From CAZKXU01 sp964556665 (GTDB lineage: Bacteria > Bdellovibrionota_C > UBA2361 > CAZKXU01): a DNA stretch of 55,475 nucleotides. The stretch is taken from the NCBI GenBank assembly GCA_964556665.1, contig CAZKXU010000007.1, forward strand, positions 1-55,475, written 5' to 3'. The position numbers and the translations under genes are program-made. The stretch's first letter is position 1, and each line of letters starts with the position of its first letter. Under the pieces are notes generated by a model that saw only the letters and a list, made by a program, of their open reading frames with translations, was not told the origin of the DNA and made no database searches. Below are positions 49,171-55,475 of this stretch, one piece after another.

Positions 49171-50070
49171 ATGAACAACGACAACTTCCAAGGCGTAATA
49201 GCAATGTTAGTAACCCCTTTTGATAAGAAAGAGGATATTGATTACGGAGCTATGCGTGCCGAGATCGATTGGTGTCAGGCTCAAGGAGTTAATGGCGTTG
49301 TTGCCACTCCAAGCATAGGTGAATTCGCCTGCATGTCAAATGAGGAGCGTTGGAAATGCTTTGAAGTCGTAAGTGATCAGGCCAGCAAGCACAAAGGGAT
49401 GATTAAACTTGCAACTATAGCTGCCACACATACCCGTGAGGTTATTCAGCATGCAAAAGTTGCAAAGGAATTAGGTTATTTCGGTGCACAACTAATCGCC
49501 CCTTATTATTGGCTGCCTGACGAAGATGAGGTATACCGTCATTTCGCATCTGCTGCTGAGGTTGGCTTACCAATAGTTGTTTATCATAATCCGGCTCTTT
49601 CAAAATTCCATATGCGCCGTGAGTTTATCGCAAAGCTTGCTACTATATCAGGCGTAATCGGTGTTAAGGAGGTCTTAACAGATAGACATGTTGATCTTGA
49701 GCCGCTTTATAAACTGCTTGATGGCAAGACCAAGGTCTTTCAAACTTTTAGAGCTTTTACCACAGCACTTATTCTTGGCGCTGCCGGTGGATTTATCAAC
49801 GTCTTTGCGGTTCCAGCGTGCGTAAAGATGTGGAATCTCTACAAGTCAGGCGATCGAGTCAAGATGGAGCAGATCCAAAATATGCTTAACGAGGTGTTTC
49901 CACGCGGCGGTGAAAGCAATAAGAAACATATCGGTACTACCAAGATGGTTTCCTCTGTAGTAACCGGCATAAATCTTGGCTCACCCCGTGCACCGTACAT
50001 GCTGCCGGACTCCAAGTTTGAAGCGCAGCTTAGGGAAAGGCTGCCGATGCTGCAGGCACTGTTGAAGTAG
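49171..50070 (+). CDS. DapA/N-acetylneuraminate lyase-family aldolase
   Basis: Class I aldolase superfamily, TIM barrel. From ATG 49171 it has 299 residues (GTG 49132 would begin in the repeat). The Schiff-base Lys is K166 (GVIGVKEV), the conserved Tyr is Y138 (VVYHNPA), and ATPSIGEF replaces the usual GTTGE loop that binds the 2-oxo acid carboxylate. The YHNP and SIGE variants argue against a standard dihydrodipicolinate synthase and for another 2-oxo acid lyase or dehydratase. It follows the VOC protein gene, so the two may share a pathway. Confidence 0.85.
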   Translation: MNNDNFQGVIAMLVTPFDKKEDIDYGAMRAEIDWCQAQGVNGVVATPSIGEFACMSNEERWKCFEVVSDQASKHKGMIKLATIAATHTREVIQHAKVAKELGYFGAQLIAPYYWLPDEDEVYRHFASAAEVGLPIVVYHNPALSKFHMRREFIAKLATISGVIGVKEVLTDRHVDLEPLYKLLDGKTKVFQTFRAFTTALILGAAGGFINVFAVPACVKMWNLYKSGDRVKMEQIQNMLNEVFPRGGESNKKHIGTTKMVSSVVTGINLGSPRAPYMLPDSKFEAQLRERLPMLQALLK

Positions 50071-50228
50071 TATTATTACTGATAGCTTGGGCTTCCAGCA
50101 CCCTACGTTCTATATCTACATAGAATATAAGGACCAATTACGTATTTTCTGACCATTGATCTCTAACCTAATCTCTGGCACACTTTGTCGGGTATTGTTA
50201 ACCGCTAGTTAAAGATTGTTATCATTAG

Positions 50229-51368
50229 ATGATTAATCTTTTAGAAGTTCCAAGAGATCACAATCCTTCTCCACTCCTTCAAGAGCTGCAACTACCAGTA
50301 CGCCCACGAGGTGACATTCCGGTCTCAATATTAGTTCGAGGAAATGCATTATATGACGCAGTAGTGCCATCACTTGGTCGTAGTGTATCTGGACTTGGAT
50401 TCCCTACCCGTATTGCTACCTGCCCGCCAGACACCTCACAAGTAGAGATAGCTCGAGCTATAAATCAGCATTGGGATTTCTTTGACGGAACAGTTATGGT
50501 CTGTGACGGAACCTCTAAGGCTGCCCTACGAGATGGCTTATCAGAGAGAAATCCAAGAATCTTAAGTCAACCGTTGGAGATCCTCTGCACCGATTGTGTT
50601 ACTGCAGAGGCAGTGAGAGCAGCAAGGATTCAAGATCTAGCAGCACTACAGAACCTCCGTTACAGCAAGATAGGTCCGATGATGGCATATCTAGAAGTGT
50701 ATGGACATGTCGTTTCACGTCATCTAGAAGCAGCTCTGCGCAGTGTCCCAGACAGAGAGCTCCCTCGAAATATACATATTATCAACCGTCGACTTTATGA
50801 TCATCCTCCCTTTACACTACTCCCTCTGCAATGCTTCGCCGAACTTCAGGAGCTTTATCCAGGATTAGTTGCAAAATTCGAGGCTCGCTTCGTCGATCTA
50901 TGGACTCAAGGCATTGATAGGATGAACCGCCCTGGACCTACAGATGCCGAAATGCTCCCTTTTGAAGTAAGACGCATTATGGAACGAAAACTAGATATGA
51001 GTGCCTTTCTGCCCGCTGAATATGTTTACAGCTGGGTTGAGCGTGCATTATTAGAAGCGGGGGTCGCCGATCGAGGTATTACTATAACGATAGTCGACAA
51101 TCTTAACCCAGCACTTTCAACTCCTAATAAGCCTATATGGTATGTCTGCGATCGCCACGTAGTGGGAAGAAATGGAGAGTTTATTAGAGCTGCAGGATTT
51201 ACCGGTAAATTGCCTGTAATTCTCGAGCTCCCGCTTGAGGATCTAATGGAGTCAATTACTAGACACAACTTGGGAAGCCCTACTGAGGTCTTCGATCCAG
51301 AAAAACTTGCACGATTACTGACCTTAAGAATAGATCCGTTGCTTCAAGCCTTTGGGATAGCGGCATAG
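50229..51368 (+). CDS. Unknown 379-residue protein
   Basis: A soluble protein with no signal peptide or recognised motif. It is alpha/beta by pattern: PVSILVRGNALYDAVVPSLG near residue 30, a CPP/CDG/CTDC group of cysteines between 69 and 122 (ATCPPD, VMVCDGTSK, ILCTDCVT), and a C-terminal nucleotide-fold-like strand VERALLEAGVADRGITITIV. A CDRH segment lies at about 322. No family is claimed. It is alone on its strand between the aldolase and the converging thiol dioxygenase. Confidence 0.65.
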   Translation: MINLLEVPRDHNPSPLLQELQLPVRPRGDIPVSILVRGNALYDAVVPSLGRSVSGLGFPTRIATCPPDTSQVEIARAINQHWDFFDGTVMVCDGTSKAALRDGLSERNPRILSQPLEILCTDCVTAEAVRAARIQDLAALQNLRYSKIGPMMAYLEVYGHVVSRHLEAALRSVPDRELPRNIHIINRRLYDHPPFTLLPLQCFAELQELYPGLVAKFEARFVDLWTQGIDRMNRPGPTDAEMLPFEVRRIMERKLDMSAFLPAEYVYSWVERALLEAGVADRGITITIVDNLNPALSTPNKPIWYVCDRHVVGRNGEFIRAAGFTGKLPVILELPLEDLMESITRHNLGSPTEVFDPEKLARLLTLRIDPLLQAFGIAA

Positions 51369-51385
51369 GAACTAAAAAACAATAA

Positions 51386-52033
51386 TTAAGCAGGAGTATA
51401 TCTAAGACTTCTCTCGTTCTTAGTATAACAATCTCCATCAGGTGTAAAAACATTACAGAAATTCATTTGTCCAAGATATACATGCGCTGAAATCGCAGGC
51501 TTTGATCCTAAATTAGCCACTTTATGATAGTCATCTGGAGGGGTAATCCCCATTGCCCGACCGGCAGGCTGAACGATCGGGGACTCCGGTCGAAATTTAT
51601 ATTTTCCGCATTGAGAAAGATCAATAAGTTTATGCGGTATTACTGTTAGCTCACCTTCTACTACACCTTCAGCGCAGCCAACTCCGTGATCATGTAATGG
51701 TGCTTCCTGTCCAACACCCCATACCATTATTACTATTACAAAGTTTAATCGAGGTTCAATATGTAAAGGCCTGCGTGCATAACCTTCAGCACAGGGCGTA
51801 AAGAGTCCGTGCGGCATGTCAGCTAACAACCTATCACGAAGTACTCTTTCTAATATAGTTGTAACTGTTTGAGTCTTGTCATGTTGAGATGCTCCACTTC
51901 CAACCGCCATCTCCATTGCATAAAGAGAGGATCGCAGTTGAGAGGGCAGTCGATCGGCCTTACGATCAATCGCAAGAGCTGCGAACTCTTGTGAGCCAAT
52001 CGGTGGTGGTGCAACTAATATTGATGAGCGCAT
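51386..52033 (-). CDS. Cysteine dioxygenase-type thiol dioxygenase
   Basis: Cupin-fold non-haem iron enzyme of 215 residues. The 3-His site is H114 and H116 (PLHDHGVG) plus H170 (DDYHKVAN). YARRPLHIEP before the cupin core matches the substrate-binding segment of bacterial thiol dioxygenases, which oxidise cysteine, 3-mercaptopropionate or similar thiols to sulfinates. C120 (GVGCAEG) replaces the Trp of CDO. It lies 43 bp downstream of the aldehyde dehydrogenase gene on the same strand. Confidence 0.85.
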   Translation of the reverse strand: MRSSILVAPPPIGSQEFAALAIDRKADRLPSQLRSSLYAMEMAVGSGASQHDKTQTVTTILERVLRDRLLADMPHGLFTPCAEGYARRPLHIEPRLNFVIVIMVWGVGQEAPLHDHGVGCAEGVVEGELTVIPHKLIDLSQCGKYKFRPESPIVQPAGRAMGITPPDDYHKVANLGSKPAISAHVYLGQMNFCNVFTPDGDCYTKNERSLRYTPA

Positions 52034-52076
52034 TTATGGTCTTTTAAATCAGTAATCAGAATTTGCAGTTCCTATC

Positions 52077-53576
52077 CTATTCTCCCCAAGGCATACAGAT
52101 CATCTTAGGCTTTGTATAAAATTCAAGGCTGTAATGCCCGCCCTCGGACCCAATCCCGCTCTCTTTTACACCGCCGAATGGTGCTCTTAGATCTCTTACA
52201 AAATGACTGTTAATCCAGACCATGCCTGAAGCTATGCGATTCGCAGTCCAGAGAGCTGTTTCATAATTCGAGGTCCAAACACTAGAAGATAATCCAAAGC
52301 AGCTTGAATTTGCAAGTGTAAGCGCCTCTTCACGATCCTTAAATGGCACCACTGTCAGCACTGGTCCAAAGATCTCCTCCTTAAAAATTGTCATCTCTGG
52401 AGTAATACCATCGAATATCGTAGGTTCTAGAAAACATCCTGATTTTAGATCGGCTGCTGCCGGGCGCCCTCCTCCGAAAAGAATCTTTCCACCCTCTTTC
52501 TTCCCTGTAGCTACTAATTTCTCGACCCGCTCCAGATGCTCCCGTGTAATCAACGGCCCAATCTCTGAATCTTTATTTAACTGACTCCCGATCTTCATTC
52601 TCTTCGTAAAGTCTACAAGTCGGGTCATAAACTCTGAATATATGCCCTGCTCCAGAATAAGCCTAGAGCCCGCTACACAGGACTGCCCCTGACTCCTGAA
52701 GATGCCTCGTGCTACCCCCTTAACAGCGAGATCCAGATCAGCATCCATAAATACAATACTTGGGCTCTTGCCGCCTAACTCGAGCGAAATCGGCGCCATC
52801 CTGACCCGTGCGTTTGTCTGATTAACAATTTTACCGACCGGCACACTACCAGTAAAAGAGATGCGATCAACTGCTGTATGGGAGACCAACGCCTCTCCTC
52901 CCTCAATTCCGGCCGGGACTATATTCAACACTCCCTCCGGTATGCCTGCCTGATTGGCAAGCTCACCTAGCTGTAAAATACTAAGACTTGCCCATGGTGA
53001 CGGCTTTACTACACAACTGTTTCCTGAGGCGAGACACGGTCCAATCTTCCATGTTGCGAGCATGATCGGGCTATTCCATGGAACTATTAGTCCGGCCACA
53101 CCGATAGGCTCCCGCTTAGTCACAGATAGTGTCTTTATCTTTCGCCCTAAAAAGTTAGCATCATTGAAAAAAGCTTCGTCCTGCCACTGCAGCGACTGTC
53201 CGGCAAAAAACCGAATATTAGCTGCAGCTCGCTGGCAATCATGAGTAATACACTCCTCTAAAAGCTTTCCTACATTCAAGGATTCTACTGTGCCAAGAAA
53301 TTCCGCCTCTTTTGATATCAGCTCAGCAAACTTAGAAAGTATCTTTGCTCGCTCCTGGACAGCCATTTTTGGCCAAGGCCCCTCATTAAAGGCTTTACGT
53401 GCACTGACTATGGCCGCCTCCATCTCGGATTTGCCTGCCAATGGCAATGTTGCTACCAATTCACCGTTAGCGGGATTAAGACATTTATACAATTCACCTT
53501 TTGATCTTACAGCTTCCCGTTTACCGCCTATAAATGGCTCGACTTTGATTCTTGAAATTACCTCTTGTATATTCAC
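52077..53576 (-). CDS. NAD(P)-dependent aldehyde dehydrogenase
   Basis: ALDH superfamily, 499 residues, the normal length. N168 (VPWNSP), K191 (CVVKPS), general base E266 (LELGGKS) and catalytic C300 (GQSCVAGSR) are all present; cofactor loop FTGSVPVGK is at 241-249. Closest in style to betaine-, hydroxymuconic-semialdehyde- or aminobutyraldehyde-type enzymes; substrate not assignable. The start overlaps the aminotransferase gene by 4 bp (ATGA). Confidence 0.93.
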   Translation of the reverse strand: MNIQEVISRIKVEPFIGGKREAVRSKGELYKCLNPANGELVATLPLAGKSEMEAAIVSARKAFNEGPWPKMAVQERAKILSKFAELISKEAEFLGTVESLNVGKLLEECITHDCQRAAANIRFFAGQSLQWQDEAFFNDANFLGRKIKTLSVTKREPIGVAGLIVPWNSPIMLATWKIGPCLASGNSCVVKPSPWASLSILQLGELANQAGIPEGVLNIVPAGIEGGEALVSHTAVDRISFTGSVPVGKIVNQTNARVRMAPISLELGGKSPSIVFMDADLDLAVKGVARGIFRSQGQSCVAGSRLILEQGIYSEFMTRLVDFTKRMKIGSQLNKDSEIGPLITREHLERVEKLVATGKKEGGKILFGGGRPAAADLKSGCFLEPTIFDGITPEMTIFKEEIFGPVLTVVPFKDREEALTLANSSCFGLSSSVWTSNYETALWTANRIASGMVWINSHFVRDLRAPFGGVKESGIGSEGGHYSLEFYTKPKMICMPWGE

Positions 53577-54724
53577 TTTTTCATCTCCATAACGATCTCC
53601 TCAAGAGCGCCAACAAAACGAAGGTTATCCTCATGCATGCCAACTGACAATCTAAAATATGAATGATTATCCGGTCCCATCAGAGGTCGAACAATAACCC
53701 CACGATCGAGAAGTTTATCTGTTATCACTTTAGACAATGTCGGCGAAGTATCAACTAGCACGAAATTTGCTGCCCCCTCTATAACTCTAAACCCAAGCCG
53801 TTGACATTCAGCCACTAAATACGGCTTTTCCACCTTTAATAACTCACATGTTCGATTCACATGCTCATCATCATCAAGAGCGGCAAACGCTGCTACCTGG
53901 GCAAGTGTATTAACATTAAATGGAAGTTTTACCCTATAGATCAGTTCGTAAAGTTTTTCCGGCATAATAGCATAAGCACAGCGGATGCCAGCCAATCCTT
54001 GTGCTTTTGAAAATGTACGACTGGTGATAATCGGCTGTTTACAGTTATTAAACGGCTGATCTACATCTAGAGTGCTCTTATACTCATGCCTAGTAACCAA
54101 GCCATGATATGCCTCATCAACGATCAGCACTGCCTCCTCCGGCATGGCACGCCGCAGCTCTCCTAACTGGTATAGAGTCAGAAATGAACCTGTGGGATTA
54201 TCAGGATTACCTATTATTACTAACCGTGTTTTCGAAGAAAGTGCGGCAATTAGCGAATCTAGATCCTGTGCGAGCATCTCACCTACAGGCGCATATTTTA
54301 TAGTTGCCCCTGCTAAAGTAGTAACTAATGAAAATTGAGGGAAACAGTACTCACTCAAAACCACCTCATCTTCAGGGCTAAGGAGTGCCCGAGCAATCAT
54401 ATCGAGAATATTCTCTGAGCCGTTGCCCAGAAGAATATTATTCAGTCCCACATTATGGTGTTTACTCAGCTTCTCCTTTAAATAAAAACCAGCAGCATCA
54501 GGATAAAGCTCTAGCTTCTCTAGGTGGGCCTTTATTGCAGCCAAGGCTTTTGGACTAATACCTAAGGGATTTTCATTTGAAGCAAGTTTGACAATGTGGA
54601 AATCCTTTGAAAAACTTCGCTCGCGGCGCAGTTCCTCAGTTGGCTTGCCTGGAACATAAGGCCTTGCACTACGGATGCCAAGCGTCGCGCGCGCTACAAT
54701 TTTATCAAGAATATCCTCACGCAT
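53573..54724 (-). CDS. hisC: Class II-type aminotransferase, HisC-like
   Basis: PLP aminotransferase of 383 residues. N176 (NPDNPTG), D203 and Y206 (IVDEAYHG), Schiff-base K240 (SRTFSKAQG) and R248 (LAGIRCAYA) match histidinol-phosphate aminotransferase and close relatives. No other his gene is nearby, and it is coupled to an aldehyde dehydrogenase, so an amino-acid catabolic or aromatic aminotransferase role is equally possible. Confidence 0.88.
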   Translation of the reverse strand: MREDILDKIVARATLGIRSARPYVPGKPTEELRRERSFSKDFHIVKLASNENPLGISPKALAAIKAHLEKLELYPDAAGFYLKEKLSKHHNVGLNNILLGNGSENILDMIARALLSPEDEVVLSEYCFPQFSLVTTLAGATIKYAPVGEMLAQDLDSLIAALSSKTRLVIIGNPDNPTGSFLTLYQLGELRRAMPEEAVLIVDEAYHGLVTRHEYKSTLDVDQPFNNCKQPIITSRTFSKAQGLAGIRCAYAIMPEKLYELIYRVKLPFNVNTLAQVAAFAALDDDEHVNRTCELLKVEKPYLVAECQRLGFRVIEGAANFVLVDTSPTLSKVITDKLLDRGVIVRPLMGPDNHSYFRLSVGMHEDNLRFVGALEEIVMEMKK

Positions 54725-54787
54725 TACGGAAATAGTAGCCCGATTATGCTTGAATTTCTAGGGGCTTCAATTTATTATTACAGACAT

Positions 54788-55360
54788 ATGAAGTTTACTA
54801 ACTTACTTCTTCTACTTTTAATACTTGGACTGGTATTTGGTTCTTCGATTGTATATAGGGAGCTCGGTACAAACGCGCCTGAAGTAATAGGGCAATTAAA
54901 GGATTTTAGGCTAACTGAAAATCATGGGGAGGAGTTTTCAAGTACCTCTTTAAGAAATAAAGTTTGGATAGCAAATTTCTATTTTACAAGCTGTCAGAAT
55001 ACATGCCCGCTTACGATGCGCCATATCTCTGATATCTCGGCTGAGTTTACTGATCACAACCTTCATGTTGCTTCAATAACCGTGGATCCAGATCGTGATA
55101 CGAAGACAACAGTTGAAAATTATATGGAAAAACTACCCGGAAGTAAGTCCAACTGGCACCTCCTTACCGGAACAAAGCAGTCGATCAAAGAGGTCTCACT
55201 AAAATCATTTATGTTAGGAACATTTGACGACCCATCTATCCATACCGATCGCATAGTGCTAATAGATCGACAGGGTGAGATTCGTGGATACTACGCCGGC
55301 ACAAAACAGGAGGAGATAGACAAACTCCGATCTGATCTCAAGGCAGTCTTTAGAGAGTAG
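54788..55360 (+). CDS. Sco1/SenC-family thioredoxin-fold protein
   Basis: From ATG 54788 it has 190 residues with an N-terminal membrane anchor (about 3-23; an upstream in-frame ATG at 54746 is less likely). The copper/redox motif CxxxC is C69-C73 (TSCQNTCP) and the conserved His is H152 (SIHTDRIVLID), so all three copper ligands of Sco proteins are present. It probably delivers copper to cytochrome oxidase CuA or acts as a thiol reductase. No oxidase gene is in the window. Confidence 0.92.
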   Translation: MKFTNLLLLLLILGLVFGSSIVYRELGTNAPEVIGQLKDFRLTENHGEEFSSTSLRNKVWIANFYFTSCQNTCPLTMRHISDISAEFTDHNLHVASITVDPDRDTKTTVENYMEKLPGSKSNWHLLTGTKQSIKEVSLKSFMLGTFDDPSIHTDRIVLIDRQGEIRGYYAGTKQEEIDKLRSDLKAVFRE

Positions 55361-55421
55361 CTAAGATTTGATAAAAGAACTCCTGAGTTTTCAATAGATG
55401 CTTCCAATCATATGGATGAAC

Positions 55422-55475
55422 CTAAATCCGGCAGTTGCCGGATTTAGTTCACCTAGAAGAAGCAGTCCCAACCCC
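55422..55475. repeat. 26-bp palindrome block and start of a long CTAG hairpin, cut by window end
   Basis: Third copy of the palindrome (12-bp arms, here perfect) plus TTCACCTAG. The next bases AGAAGAAGCAG resemble AGAAGTAGCAG at the start of the 32173 hairpin. The right half lies beyond the window. Confidence 0.8.

Noticed and set aside
1..55475. CRISPR array from regularly repeated palindromes
   Set aside because: Copies are kilobases apart, not at regular short spacing, and no cas gene is present.

Overview
The window looks like chromosome from a flagellated, diderm (Gram-negative type) bacterium of moderate-to-low GC. The presence of FlgI (P ring) and FlgH (L ring) shows an outer membrane. 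CsrA-FliW, FlgM-FliA, FlhA/FlhB/FlhG, sigma-54-like promoters before flagellar operons, a PilB-type ATPase, a SUF cluster and a Sco protein fit a deltaproteobacteria-grade lineage (Bdellovibrionota, Myxococcota, Desulfobacterota or a relative). There is no rRNA or other marker for a firmer placement. No tRNA, rRNA, CRISPR array or transposase gene was seen.

Layout. 1-10.7 kb (mostly leftward): pseudo-receiver protein, PilB-like ATPase fused to a receiver domain, Mn-type superoxide dismutase, a repeat-rich calcium-motif surface protein (rightward), a membrane protein/sulfatase-like pair, a GT-C glycosyltransferase and a c-type haem protein. 10.7-11.7 kb: gene-poor stretch with hairpins and a short GC-rich foreign-looking fragment. 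11.7-20 kb: alkaline-phosphatase-superfamily protein with a small membrane partner, then the flagellar export/regulation operon flhB-flhA-flhG-(small membrane protein)-fliA-hybrid kinase behind a sigma-54-like promoter. 20.4-22.6 kb: GC-rich island with a 3-hydroxyacyl-CoA dehydrogenase/enoyl-CoA hydratase fusion. 23.2-26 kb: translationally coupled trio of unknown genes and a cupin. 26-31 kb: typA, small unknown proteins, an RRM-ribosomal protein S18 fusion and a TrmB-like regulator. 31.1-42 kb: structural flagellar block (fliW, csrA, flgL, flgK, flgN, flgM, flgJ, flgI, flgH, flgA, flgG, flgF, a DUF2802-like protein). 42-44 kb: PH-domain membrane protein, NarL-type response regulator, TetR regulator. 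44.4-48.1 kb: sufU, Rieske protein, sufD, sufC (no sufB or sufS) and uppP. 48.4-55.4 kb: VOC dioxygenase-like protein, DapA-family protein, an unknown protein, thiol-dioxygenase-like cupin, aldehyde dehydrogenase, HisC-type aminotransferase and a Sco protein.

The most striking non-coding feature is a dense population of palindromic elements. One family (about a dozen copies, about 75-85 bp) has ends GGGACCGCGG...CCGCGGTCCC around variable arms that change together on both sides; it sits mainly at gene 3' ends. A second group consists of long (about 150-190 bp) imperfect hairpins bounded by CTAG. Three follow a conserved 35-bp block made of a 26-bp palindrome plus GTCACCTAG. A fourth lies inside the right arm of a GGGACCGCGG element with CTAG on both sides, which is what a 4-bp target duplication would look like. 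These nested, self-complementary insertions, together with the RRM-S18 fusion, are the best candidates for undescribed biology here.

The flagellar genes form a coherent regulatory picture: sigma-54-like promoters precede flhB, flgK and the DUF2802-like gene upstream of flgF; FliA (sigma-28) and its antagonist FlgM are both present; and FliW-CsrA supply post-transcriptional control.
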